A DNA stretch of 64,000 nucleotides from a virus. A program made the translations under genes and the position numbers. Position 1 is the first letter of the stretch. The number at the start of each line of letters is the position of its first letter. The notes under the pieces are model-generated. The model worked only from the letters and a program-made list of their open reading frames with translations, was not told the DNA's origin and searched no databases. Location: the IMG/VR virus record IMGVR_UViG_3300022188_000007, positions 80,486 to 144,485 of that record. One strand, given 5' to 3'. Shown here one piece after another: positions 46,101-56,021 of the stretch.

Positions 46101-49100
46101 TTCCTTTGAATCTAATAGTAGATATTCCTACCAGTTTATTTAAACAAGATGACATATTGTCCTGGGTCAGGTTTGACTCAGAAGATTCTACTATTAATGC
46201 TGAAATAGGTCCAGGAGCTATAGTACGTAAAAATCCAGACTATCCTTTATATATGGCTGATGGTCAAATAGCGAATAATTGTATTGCTTATTATTTAAAA
46301 AATATGATTGATAATAAACCATCATATCAATTTATAAATAATTACAAATGGACTTTTTACAAAACATTACACCATAATGAAGATGTAGCTTATACTAATG
46401 ACCCTACAGGAAAACAGTACTCTGTTTCATTCGATAAAGTATCTAGTAAATATTGGAAGTTAGGGGTTTTTGACACAGGTCGTTATGAATTAAATAGTTT
46501 TAAATTATATAATGGCCTTAGTTTATTAGATAATTATAATATATATATTCAAGCACGTACTGATTTTTTTAGTGGTAAATTTAAAACTTCTATTGACCCT
46601 ATTACAGGCAACATACTTCCAGTAAGTGTGGTAGAGGATGATTTTTCTAACAGTACTTATTTAGATTATTGGGATTATGACTTCGGGCTTAATCCCGGGA
46701 ATAATAATCTTGTAGAGGCATATGATAGTATATTTCCTTATTTAGATGGGTGGGGCATGGCAGCAATAAATAAAACCTTTTGGCCAGGTGCCCTTAGTTT
46801 CAGTGTGGACATACATTTTAAATTTGGGCTACCTAGTAGTTTAAAATACACTGTGGAGCTACTAGATGAAGATGAAAGAGTTTTGTTTACTATGGAATTA
46901 ACCGGCCAAGGAGATGATACAGCTACTTTAGATATTTGGGCAACATACCCAATTAGTCAAGAGATGAAACACTTACAGTATTGGGGCACCGACCCCATGT
47001 TATATGCTGGAGGGCAATCAATCACAAACCCAGATTCAAAAGATTTAATATTTAGTGTAGAAAAAGTTGGTAATACTTTTTCTTATATTTCCTTAGACAC
47101 TGTTGATGGTGCTAATATTTTTAATACTACATCTCAACTTTCATTCCCTGATAGGGTTAGCAAGTTAAATATACGTTATGAAAACATGTCTTCAGATGAA
47201 TATTATACTCAAACTACTAAAGTAAGTACCAGTAGTGTGGTTGTTCAAGCACTCCCTTATCTAAGTGCGCAAGAATTTATAGCTTTTGATTTTAATGATA
47301 GTGAACCTGTCGATAAATTTGAAATAGTACATACTCAATCTGAGTTGTTGAAACCAGCTATTTTGATAGGCAACTTGGATAAGGATGACTATATATTCTG
47401 GGCATATAGTTTTGCTAAGACTGGAGATTTGACACCTGTTAGCCGTAGTATATATAGTAATAATGGTTTTTATAACTCAGGTAACAATGCTCTTGATTCA
47501 AACCCCTGGAATCTTTTTTCAGACGCATGGAATTTTTATTTCACTCATTGCTCTTGTTATGTAAAGTATGATTTTGGTGCTGGAAATGCAAGAGTTATTA
47601 ATTATCTTTATTACACTCCTTATGCCAGTACTACTTATCAAACACCTGACATAGTGCAAGTTTATGGTACTAATGAGTATGGAGATACTTTTGACCCTGA
47701 GTCATCTAGTAATAAACTTTTAATAGAGTTTGATATTAATAAGTATGGGTCTACTCATGCCTATAATGAAGAGTATTTTACTAACAATAATTACTATAGA
47801 TTCTTGATAATTTATTGGCCTAGAAAAGAAGACAACACTTGGAATACATTACTTTTATCAAAAAAAATGAGGTTTGGTCGTAAATTTAATGACTTCAACC
47901 CTTATAACTCGATCACTAATGAGCAAGAAATATTATTAATTCATTCAGATAATGAAGCCACTGACATTGAATTTATAGACTCTTCTTATTACTCTCACCT
48001 TCTATATAAAGCTGGGGCTCCTACGCATTCAACTACTGTTGCCAAATTTGGTAATTCTTCTATGTATTTTAATGGGGGTAACAGTTTTATTAAAGTGGGG
48101 GAGGACTCGCCTGCTTCAGAGGCTTATTTTGATTTTGCTGACAATGATTTTACAATCGATGTTTGGATATATATGACAATACATACTACATACAGGCGTG
48201 TGTGTTCAACACGTTCAGTAGGTGGGACCGGAATGATAGTTACAATACATGCTAACGGTACTCTTTATTTTCAGGATACTACTGCCGGTATAGTGTATTC
48301 CTCTCATTACATACCTTTAAATCAATGGAGCCACATAGCTGTTGTTGGGCATGAGGGGACTATAAAACTATATCTTAATGGGGTAGCAGATCCTGCTACG
48401 CTAGTTCAAGGGGTTCTATCACCTCCCGACTCTATATTTATTATAGGCAGGGTTATTAACCAAGGGTCTTATTCGTTCTATGGGTATATGGATGCGTTTA
48501 GGGTTAATAATGGTAGGGCGTTATGGACAGAAGATTTTACTCCCCCAGAATTCATAAAAACTTTTGAAAATAGTGTACTTACTGCTGCTACTGAGGAAGA
48601 TTATACTAATTATTTGGCGATTGATCTACAGCAGCTACATAATGTAGATTTTTTAAGAAACTCCGGTCCAAACGAAAACTTAAAAAATATTTGGAATACT
48701 TCAGAGATAGATTACTCTGGGTCTGACACTGCAAATATAGATGAAGTTGAATGGAAAGGTTCAGCCCCTGTGTTATTGCTTAATTTTGAAAACTTTACGG
48801 ACAGTTCTGAGTCTGAGCATGTTCTAGTAAAGGAGGGGGATGTTACTATTAGTACAATAGGAAGTGCAGTAACTCCTAATGGTCATGCAGTGTTCAATGG
48901 TGGAACTATCTCTATTGATACCTCTGGCGATTTTAATCTATACGCAGAAGAGTTTACTATTGATTTTAGAGTTCTCCGAGCAGGCGCTGGTTATGAAGGT
49001 ATTATTTCTCGCACGTCTGCATTAAATTCTACCTCTTCTTTCTCATTTACTTTCGGGGTAGACGATTATTTAGTAGCCACTGTGTATAGTGGTGGAAGTC

Positions 49101-52100
49101 TGTTTGAGTTAAAGTCTCAGTTTATGCTAAGTACTTCTATTTGGTACCATGTAGCACTGGTTAGATTCAATGGTACTTTAGGCTTATACATAGATGGTAC
49201 AGCACATGATAGTATTTATATAGGTACAGCTGTTGAGGTAAATTTGGCAGCCACTCCACTAATATTAGGTAGATTTAATGAAGCATACTTTAAAGGTAGT
49301 TTAGATGAAGTAAGAATCATAAAACAACATGCTTATTGGAAACATAGTTTTGATCCTCCAGAAGTAGCATATACTAGTACTGTAGTGGGAGATAAAACTA
49401 GTGCTCGTTGGCTTAAAATACCAATGGTTTGTGGTGATAATATAGACCGTTATTTGCAATACATAGGTATATACCCCGAGATAACAATGGCGTATATGCC
49501 TGGCGGAGGCTATAATTGTGAGTGGGTACCTTTTGAAGTACCAAGTAGACTTACTAATTATATCACAAGTGCTAGGAATCTTGCCCCACACGGTACAATA
49601 CTAAATATAGCAGAAAAATACTATGAGTTTGAGACATCAGGTCTGCCTAGTTGGAACAACTTAACATACCCAGTTACTATTGCTTCAGGCATAGAACAGA
49701 CTAATTTTTCTGGTGAATTTCCTGATCCCATCTGGGAGTCTTACTCTGAAGATTTTACTAGTTTATATTCTAGCATATCTCGTGAGACTAAGGCATTAAA
49801 AATAGCCCTAACTTCAGATGAGGACGGTGTATGTAGTTTTAGAACTAAGGATGTATCAGGAGCGGCTACGTTTGAGATCGAGATTGATTATAGCATTAAT
49901 CATGTGTCATCTAGTAGACTTACTACCGAGTTGCATATATATAATGCTGATAGATCTCATACAATGTACCTAAAAAGAGAACTAGTTTCTGGAAGTTCAG
50001 CAGTGATATATTTTTGGAAGGATGCTTGGTATGTGACGTACAACACATTTATATCGGACTTACTTAAAGAAATCACCAAATTTAAAATTAGAAAACATGG
50101 GTATACTTTCACAGCATCCTACTTTAATCGTGTAGATAATGAGTGGGTAACTTTTGCGGACCATGAAAATTACGATTTCGGTTATGATGACCCTATATTT
50201 TTTGAATACTCGGTGGACAAGCTTGGTAACTTTCCTGAGAATACAATTAATATTACTAATGCAGTACTAACTGTAGATAATACTACTATTTCTGGCTCAG
50301 CTGGGTGGGGGATAAGGCCTATAGATGATGATGAAGACTTCTCTTGTCTGGAATATCTTACTCCTGAAGTCCTAACAGACTTTGGGCCGGTATTGGTTTT
50401 AGATGATTTAATAATTGGTAGAAAGATCCAGAACTTTGAATTTCGTTACTATAATGAAGGTGTAGGTGGCGGCGGATTTAGTATATTAGACAGTAATGGG
50501 GACGAAATATTAGGTTTAGCTACTAATTCTCCAGAATGGATGGTAAAATCTATTAATGGCTGGGAAGTAATAAACGATAACCCCTTTTCAGGTAATGACA
50601 GTTGGTATAAAGTTCTAGTTACTTTTGATTGGTCAGCTTTTACTGCTACTATTACTTGGCAAGCGGTTACTGCCAATGACTATGTAAGTCATACTGTTAG
50701 TTTAATTGAACAAACTAATGTGTCTACATTTCAAATAAGGACTATGACTGGTAGGTCTTGGGGTCTAAATTATCAGAAAATTAAATTCGATGATGTAATA
50801 ATTACTCCAGATTCTTACTGGATGCAAGATTGGCACCCATACAACTGTTTGTCTGGTGACGCATCTAATGAAGGGTATGAGTATTCTTGGGGTTTTCCAT
50901 CAATTGATCCTAAACCTACACTTACTTTAGATTTAGGTGGAATATATAATGTTAATAAATTTGTATTAACTCATCAAGCTTCTTCAGAAGCTACTGACTG
51001 GATGAACACTGCTTATACTATTTCATACGCTACATCTATTTCTGGAACATTTAGTCCTTTAGTAGAAGTAACAGGTAACACTGAGTCTAGTATAGAACAT
51101 TACCTTGATGATGCAGTTGAATGCTCTTTTATAAAACTAGAAATAGATGCCTACACTAAGCCAGCTGTAGCACCAATTATTACTGTGGAAGGCCAAAGCG
51201 ATACGACTGAATTTATAACCATAGATGGTGGCTTTTTAAGAGAGTTCGAGATATGGCAAGCAGATGATAATATAGCAATAAATTCACAAGATCACCCTGT
51301 AGTTTGTTTGGATCTAAGACATGCATTTAATGTTACAGGGCATAATTTAGAACTATATGGGGATTATCCTTGGGAAAAGAGTTGGCGTAATGATGAGGAA
51401 TTCTACCAATACTCAGATGACCCCACTTCTATTGCTAACGAGGTCTCTTTTACATCACCAGCTCAAGCTTCAGTACCTTTCTTTTACTCTGGTGAGTACT
51501 TAGATGTTAATCGTACCGGAGGTCCTGTTATATTAACATCCTCTGTTTTCTTAGCCAAGGGAAACTATGCAATACGTTGGAGTATATATAGACCTGACAC
51601 CTCTGAATTAGTACACATGGATATTATTGGCCCTTCTTCATACACAGTTACTTCCTCTATAGTATCGGAAGGTTGGGTTACTCAATCTAGCACTCTTAAT
51701 TTGGCTGAGTCTGGTTATTATACAGTACAAGTAAGGGCTTTACCTACAAGTCTTACAGGTACCTGGGGGGTAAGAGCTGTTAGTTTTGAAAATGCCCAGG
51801 CAACCTCAAAATGGCTGGCTCTTCGTAGAATTACTGCAGAGAATTTTACGTATGATTGGAGAGACCCATCACAATACATCGATGAGGATGCTAGAGGGAT
51901 AGCTCCAGGAATAGATTATTTAAAAAAAGTGCTAGTATATACAACAAACCATCTTCGTCCTACAGAATGTAGTTGGTGGTGGGACTCTGGTATGAGTGTT
52001 TTAGAGAATGATACTATTAATACTAAAGAGGGCTTTCGTTCCCTGAAAATAACTTACCCAGACTCAGATAGGTCAGATTTTATTAGACTTATAGAGGGAG

Positions 52101-53335
52101 ATACCTTTGGGATGGATGACCAATATTCATTTAAAGACTCTTTAAGCATGTGGTTATACGTGAGTGATGTGGACAAACTAGATATAACTACAGGAGGTAT
52201 AGCATTTGGTTGTTTCGAAGGCTGGGCTAGCGTAGTTACATGGGATAATCACTTAGATAAATCCTTTGATTGGATTAAAATCAAGAGTAACCTACAGACT
52301 TGGAATTTTAGCGATATGAATTTAAAAACAGGCTGGAATCGGGTTAGATTACGTTTTGATGAGTATGATATTACTTATCCGCCTGCTGATATTAATACTG
52401 GGGTTCTAGACTCTGTATTAAATTATCGTGTAAATAGAACTTCTTCTTTTGGTATGGTATTTACTGGAAAAGGTGAAAGTTTTCATATGTTTTTAGACGG
52501 CATAAAAATAGAAAGAAACTATTTCTACGACGACGTAGTTTTTGGTGATAAAGGATTATGTTTAACTTGGGGTGAGTTCGCAGAGATGCCTTTAAGCGGC
52601 ACCAGCCTTAGGAGAGGTGCTATAGAAATGTGGTTAAAGTTATATACAGGGTCTAATGGGGTTGATATATATGAACATGTAGCTTCTAGAACTATATTTA
52701 CTTTAATAAATAATAGTGATGAGTGTATTACTCTAAGTATAAGAGGCTCCCATTGGTTTGAGATAGGCATAGGAAATATCAAGGCGGGTTTTTCTCAACT
52801 GTATGTTGATGCGCTTGAGTATGATTTAAGTAACTTCACTTTTGGTATAGGGGATATTTTTCATGTAGCCCTAGCTTGGAGCCATGATGGTACAGAAATG
52901 TCCAATAATAATACTTTGCGTTTATTTATAAATGGAGTGGAATGTCTTTCTTCTAATTCAACGTGGGGGATCTCAGATAATAAAGGAACATTACTACGAT
53001 TAGGTGGGGGGAACTCATACTTATCTACCAATGATAATGATGATGGAAGCGCCATCTTTAGTAATGTTAAACTGTATAATTACTGCAAGGAAGAGTATGA
53101 CTTAAATGAACAAGCACCTAAAATATATGATGCGGCGTCTTCTAACTCCTTTTTACGTTTGTCTGCCGATAATATTACTTTTTATGGGAGTACCTCAGTG
53201 GAGCTACCAATGGTGTTTGAAGCTATTCAACCAGGTGATGAGGTAAAAGTTTACACTAAAGTAGATAAAACTAAACCTGAATTATATAATCAATTCACAG
53301 GAACCATCACTGTTGATTGGGAGGTACCAGTATAA
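43160..53335 (+). CDS. Giant adhesin with LamG-like and discoidin-like domains
   Basis: 3,391 residues with a TTG start. Visible units: the shared SGS...LGF module at about 220-330; a discoidin-like region with YVKYDFGAGN at about 1420-1570; LamG/ConA-like domains at about 1590-1795 (MYFNGGNSFIKV, FTIDVWIYM, WSHIAVVGHEGTIKLYLNG, MDAFRVNNGRALW) and about 1870-2073 (WYHVALVRFNGTLGLYIDG, LDEVRIIKQHAYW); a discoidin/F5-8-type region at about 2550-2675 (LTLDLGGIYNVNKFVL, SFIKLEIDAY); and a third LamG-like domain at about 3130-3312 (GAIEMWLKLYTG, LRLFINGVEC). These folds commonly bind glycans. No hydrolase motif was seen. Most likely the main receptor-binding or surface-exploring protein of the tail. 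Confidence 0.9.
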   Translation: MKTNYNLLKDAYSIKNISTCQYDSLHGYVSDFSKNGDVDGWDIYSNICLYGVWDTVLFGTSLDRECYISRTNIFIPIPAESYHIMKVTMKLTLPDDLPEQFIPTKGRLMWQTVADPSWSEQKSIDFDLIVNDQWYSYIINTGESQYWQGDINNVRIYPFTDGKPEIRFTIKAINIDSTDYFQCINTQCDYYSKYSHPCEGIGKRASITSGIPKETFTTVSGLNDKLLLNIDGYGDQQINLGNFTNITGSDMAKVLVNRISLVDVGQYTYVESTFDYTQNTLIIHSGSSTEGGTISIGGPAAEILGFFNELGEDVSVETIGKSPASGFDYSASRRLKGFEINALIDSDEEHTAYYHNPNQYTVEAGRSDFIDSMSSSHAPRPIDIDYYKEIDGNNKLIIDGSHPVNDSGRLTLIKVNGTRCKDVDENMFVSSRFSSSFSKVVLLRTYRMTDVETSFVQIIYTATIEDPEKGAVHTSDDVTYSIEVDWLVNKGDLIGFYNFNVLCPHSMQQRQPNAVYFEVAGMPEGKFSIGKPAAKGVIGLSFYARSSRIQENIQLEIDLGRRANIADLHVHGEELKTDYEYNVAACLDVTWEVNLHNDTHWHDVNHCYTGVVGRKVEHRNKAYGLECLDDCITTPDNGQQGSTYTSNSHGGSLHWDGSNYIQNDDPDTYSGLVTIGEHSYFYVNGDGEWNSAECGATGDEDAAYRYMEFQSPWTTGEPYDYEFDPLTFTLLFPPGRQVKIHKTAIYFKESNNFKHLSLSYYLGEFGGNGDAEEIHWKYVPTFTSVDLDGTMLYEGLTDGERRSQQYDDIYFSNPWPWGKPEYVNGVCTNWDIYQTLMNERMNTLKHYFEPVECYGFRYHNEWHKSTKITEIEVFSYLYIEPSLLDNVSMYSSVYSNEWHELSFTADEDDDEKITAHVSGSPRYFKLEIKSQDIFKLKELNATISMEYIKDLDCYNTISADYAPKGIVTESKELIIENTYDIPLNLIVDIPTSLFKQDDILSWVRFDSEDSTINAEIGPGAIVRKNPDYPLYMADGQIANNCIAYYLKNMIDNKPSYQFINNYKWTFYKTLHHNEDVAYTNDPTGKQYSVSFDKVSSKYWKLGVFDTGRYELNSFKLYNGLSLLDNYNIYIQARTDFFSGKFKTSIDPITGNILPVSVVEDDFSNSTYLDYWDYDFGLNPGNNNLVEAYDSIFPYLDGWGMAAINKTFWPGALSFSVDIHFKFGLPSSLKYTVELLDEDERVLFTMELTGQGDDTATLDIWATYPISQEMKHLQYWGTDPMLYAGGQSITNPDSKDLIFSVEKVGNTFSYISLDTVDGANIFNTTSQLSFPDRVSKLNIRYENMSSDEYYTQTTKVSTSSVVVQALPYLSAQEFIAFDFNDSEPVDKFEIVHTQSELLKPAILIGNLDKDDYIFWAYSFAKTGDLTPVSRSIYSNNGFYNSGNNALDSNPWNLFSDAWNFYFTHCSCYVKYDFGAGNARVINYLYYTPYASTTYQTPDIVQVYGTNEYGDTFDPESSSNKLLIEFDINKYGSTHAYNEEYFTNNNYYRFLIIYWPRKEDNTWNTLLLSKKMRFGRKFNDFNPYNSITNEQEILLIHSDNEATDIEFIDSSYYSHLLYKAGAPTHSTTVAKFGNSSMYFNGGNSFIKVGEDSPASEAYFDFADNDFTIDVWIYMTIHTTYRRVCSTRSVGGTGMIVTIHANGTLYFQDTTAGIVYSSHYIPLNQWSHIAVVGHEGTIKLYLNGVADPATLVQGVLSPPDSIFIIGRVINQGSYSFYGYMDAFRVNNGRALWTEDFTPPEFIKTFENSVLTAATEEDYTNYLAIDLQQLHNVDFLRNSGPNENLKNIWNTSEIDYSGSDTANIDEVEWKGSAPVLLLNFENFTDSSESEHVLVKEGDVTISTIGSAVTPNGHAVFNGGTISIDTSGDFNLYAEEFTIDFRVLRAGAGYEGIISRTSALNSTSSFSFTFGVDDYLVATVYSGGSLFELKSQFMLSTSIWYHVALVRFNGTLGLYIDGTAHDSIYIGTAVEVNLAATPLILGRFNEAYFKGSLDEVRIIKQHAYWKHSFDPPEVAYTSTVVGDKTSARWLKIPMVCGDNIDRYLQYIGIYPEITMAYMPGGGYNCEWVPFEVPSRLTNYITSARNLAPHGTILNIAEKYYEFETSGLPSWNNLTYPVTIASGIEQTNFSGEFPDPIWESYSEDFTSLYSSISRETKALKIALTSDEDGVCSFRTKDVSGAATFEIEIDYSINHVSSSRLTTELHIYNADRSHTMYLKRELVSGSSAVIYFWKDAWYVTYNTFISDLLKEITKFKIRKHGYTFTASYFNRVDNEWVTFADHENYDFGYDDPIFFEYSVDKLGNFPENTINITNAVLTVDNTTISGSAGWGIRPIDDDEDFSCLEYLTPEVLTDFGPVLVLDDLIIGRKIQNFEFRYYNEGVGGGGFSILDSNGDEILGLATNSPEWMVKSINGWEVINDNPFSGNDSWYKVLVTFDWSAFTATITWQAVTANDYVSHTVSLIEQTNVSTFQIRTMTGRSWGLNYQKIKFDDVIITPDSYWMQDWHPYNCLSGDASNEGYEYSWGFPSIDPKPTLTLDLGGIYNVNKFVLTHQASSEATDWMNTAYTISYATSISGTFSPLVEVTGNTESSIEHYLDDAVECSFIKLEIDAYTKPAVAPIITVEGQSDTTEFITIDGGFLREFEIWQADDNIAINSQDHPVVCLDLRHAFNVTGHNLELYGDYPWEKSWRNDEEFYQYSDDPTSIANEVSFTSPAQASVPFFYSGEYLDVNRTGGPVILTSSVFLAKGNYAIRWSIYRPDTSELVHMDIIGPSSYTVTSSIVSEGWVTQSSTLNLAESGYYTVQVRALPTSLTGTWGVRAVSFENAQATSKWLALRRITAENFTYDWRDPSQYIDEDARGIAPGIDYLKKVLVYTTNHLRPTECSWWWDSGMSVLENDTINTKEGFRSLKITYPDSDRSDFIRLIEGDTFGMDDQYSFKDSLSMWLYVSDVDKLDITTGGIAFGCFEGWASVVTWDNHLDKSFDWIKIKSNLQTWNFSDMNLKTGWNRVRLRFDEYDITYPPADINTGVLDSVLNYRVNRTSSFGMVFTGKGESFHMFLDGIKIERNYFYDDVVFGDKGLCLTWGEFAEMPLSGTSLRRGAIEMWLKLYTGSNGVDIYEHVASRTIFTLINNSDECITLSIRGSHWFEIGIGNIKAGFSQLYVDALEYDLSNFTFGIGDIFHVALAWSHDGTEMSNNNTLRLFINGVECLSSNSTWGISDNKGTLLRLGGGNSYLSTNDNDDGSAIFSNVKLYNYCKEEYDLNEQAPKIYDAASSNSFLRLSADNITFYGSTSVELPMVFEAIQPGDEVKVYTKVDKTKPELYNQFTGTITVDWEVPV

Positions 53336-53349
53336 GGAGAAACTAATAT

Positions 53350-56019
53350 ATGTCAAATTATAATTTAATACATAGTGGATTAATTGAAACTAACACTTCA
53401 GGCACTAAACAACTAAATACTGAAGAACTTACTCTTCTGTATGATGGTAACACAGTGACTTCAGGGGTAACGCTCATCGATACCGATATTTTATATATAG
53501 ATATAGATCTATATAATAGGGTGAATGTAGAAGATTTTAAATTATACATAAATGTGCCTGATCGTCAGGCATCTTTAGTAAGTGTAAACTTTTATTATAA
53601 AAATAATATAATTGATGATTATACTTTATGTTCTAAGGAACAAGATATCGATGCTTTTTATCCTATCAATTTACCTGAATTATTCGCCCCAAGATTTTGT
53701 AGGATAGTTATAGATTCATTGGAGTGCACTATACTTGAGATCAGCTTGACCAACGATGATGATCAGGTAGCCTTTGGTGAAGATGGAAATCAGTCACTAG
53801 TTACAGTTGATCACACATATGGAAATTATACTACTTTACCCATCTTTAATAATGCTGCTATTGATACACCTGTAGTGAACGCTTATGTTTTAGTAGACTA
53901 TCAGGAAAATGAGTCTGATTTTTATTTAACCTTAAGTCCTTCTTTTGATGGTGAATATGAAGGGTTGGCTGATGGAGCTTTTATAAAAACAGACGACACA
54001 TCGTTTAAATATACCTGGTCTAGGGGCATGTTTGATGGTACAGTAGTTATTGGGGATACTATACAGACTGATCCTAATTACTATGGGTCTACTTATAATT
54101 ACACTACTCCTGTAGTTTCATTGGGAGATCCTTTAATGTCTTCTTTTCTAATTACTAGGCAGACTATTACTAGTGGTACTAATATTACCTGGGGGGACCC
54201 AAATAATAAATCTACAGTTAAAGTATTTAGTTCCAATACGGCTCCCATAGCATTCACTAAATTTTTTATTACAAGTACTTCAGTAGATTTTACTGTGAGT
54301 ATCTACAAAGCTGATCTAGCTAATGGTGCGCTAGAAGAGTATAAAACTATTCAAACTACTTCTACTGCGGATAACACAGTACTATTTGATAAAACTTCCG
54401 GCACTTTTTTGATTCTTTTGATAAATAATCAAGTAGTTCGTTATAAATACAATGAAGCTAGTGCCTTTGGTGCAATAACTTATTCCACTAGCTCTACTGA
54501 TAATAAGTTTAAGGATAATTGGGCTGTGGATGGTTATGGTAATGTTTGGGGGTATGTAAGTAATTCTGGGTATAAATTAAGATTCTTAAATGGTGTGTCA
54601 TTAGAAGCAACTACTGTGTTGACCGACGCGGCTATCCCTTTTGTCACAGATTTAGCAGTTAATTTAAGATACGCTAGTTGCTGGTTTACAGATCCTGGGG
54701 TCAAGATGCTCAAACATGTTGATGCTGATGGAGTAATGTTGGTTAGTAAGTCTATGAATAACCCCACGTATTTGACTTCTCTATATGATGGGGGATGTTT
54801 AGTTGTAGATGTAGGAACTACACTTATTACACGTGTAGATTACTTTGGAGAAACAATAGCAGAAATAAATTTTTCCTCTATTTATGAAATTATAGATATT
54901 GACTATAGTATTTCTGAGGAAAGTACGACCGCTCTTCATGAACGCTTTTGGGTATTGACACATAATGGTTATGTGTTTCAATATACTTTTGATGGTTTAA
55001 TTATATCAGAAGCAAGATATATTTCAGCTACTAGTATACATGCTTTTCTAGGCGGATGTTTAATACATTGTACCTCTTTAAATAAAACCTACCAATTAAA
55101 CTCTAATGGTGAACAAACTAGAGTTTGGGATTATACTGGATTAGATACTATGGGGCCAGTCCCTTGCCCAATTGACATGTCTTATGAAGAATACCTAGAA
55201 CAAGCTGAATCAGCTAGTATTTTACCGATAAATTCTGATCCTGTATGGGGAGTTGGTACTGACATAGATTGGAAGGAGGTTAAAAGTGACGGGTATTTGT
55301 TACCCTTTGCTAATTATCATCAACTGAAGTATAATTTTACACCTTTAGTTATAAACGACTTATGCTTGAATGGCGACTTTGAGACTGGTGACCTTACTGG
55401 TTGGGTAGAAACTAATTCTGGTTTTGAGATAACCACTATAGACCCACGAGAGGGCTCATACTGCCTTAGATTAATTCAGTCTGAGAACGATGGTACTGTA
55501 CATCGATATATAGATTTATCTACTTATACTGGTATAGATTTTGACCTACTAGATAATAATTTACAAGGGTATGTATTTAATGTTAACTATTGGATTAAAA
55601 AGAACGATATGCATTACACCTCTTATTACAGCACCGTTACTGTAGAATTTTATGATACGGAGTCACATGAAATAGATAATACTAGTTTGTATGCTAAACA
55701 TGGCTATGAAATTTCAGATGGTTTATGGTATAATGAATGGTTACAAAGTAAAGTACCAAGTGGGACGAGGTTTATAAAAATAATAGTCTATTCCTTTCAT
55801 CATGTTGCATATAATTCACAGGCCTTTGATGGATTTAAAGCGCAACTAATGCATTCTCCAGAACTTGATTTAGTGGGAGTCCCTAAACCCATCAAACTCG
55901 AAGATATTATGCCACAGACTTCAAAAAACATCTATCTTAAAACAGATTTCCCACCAGGGACCGCCAACAGTGAGTATGTAACTCAATTAAAATGTTGGTG
56001 GGGGAGTAAGGAGGAATAA
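53350..56019 (+). CDS. Tail protein with propeller-like and carbohydrate-binding-like domains
   Basis: 889 residues, ATAAGGAG site. The N-terminal 170 residues form a beta domain with alternating strands. Residues about 255-600 contain propeller-like repeats (for example WAVDGYGNVWGYVSNSGYKL and RFWVLTHNGYVFQYTFDG). Residues about 670-820 (LCLNGDFETGDLTGWVETN, REGSYCLRLIQS) look like a CBM4/9-type carbohydrate-binding module. It follows the giant adhesin directly and probably shares the host-recognition role. Confidence 0.87.
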   Translation: MSNYNLIHSGLIETNTSGTKQLNTEELTLLYDGNTVTSGVTLIDTDILYIDIDLYNRVNVEDFKLYINVPDRQASLVSVNFYYKNNIIDDYTLCSKEQDIDAFYPINLPELFAPRFCRIVIDSLECTILEISLTNDDDQVAFGEDGNQSLVTVDHTYGNYTTLPIFNNAAIDTPVVNAYVLVDYQENESDFYLTLSPSFDGEYEGLADGAFIKTDDTSFKYTWSRGMFDGTVVIGDTIQTDPNYYGSTYNYTTPVVSLGDPLMSSFLITRQTITSGTNITWGDPNNKSTVKVFSSNTAPIAFTKFFITSTSVDFTVSIYKADLANGALEEYKTIQTTSTADNTVLFDKTSGTFLILLINNQVVRYKYNEASAFGAITYSTSSTDNKFKDNWAVDGYGNVWGYVSNSGYKLRFLNGVSLEATTVLTDAAIPFVTDLAVNLRYASCWFTDPGVKMLKHVDADGVMLVSKSMNNPTYLTSLYDGGCLVVDVGTTLITRVDYFGETIAEINFSSIYEIIDIDYSISEESTTALHERFWVLTHNGYVFQYTFDGLIISEARYISATSIHAFLGGCLIHCTSLNKTYQLNSNGEQTRVWDYTGLDTMGPVPCPIDMSYEEYLEQAESASILPINSDPVWGVGTDIDWKEVKSDGYLLPFANYHQLKYNFTPLVINDLCLNGDFETGDLTGWVETNSGFEITTIDPREGSYCLRLIQSENDGTVHRYIDLSTYTGIDFDLLDNNLQGYVFNVNYWIKKNDMHYTSYYSTVTVEFYDTESHEIDNTSLYAKHGYEISDGLWYNEWLQSKVPSGTRFIKIIVYSFHHVAYNSQAFDGFKAQLMHSPELDLVGVPKPIKLEDIMPQTSKNIYLKTDFPPGTANSEYVTQLKCWWGSKEE

Positions 56020-56021
56020 AT

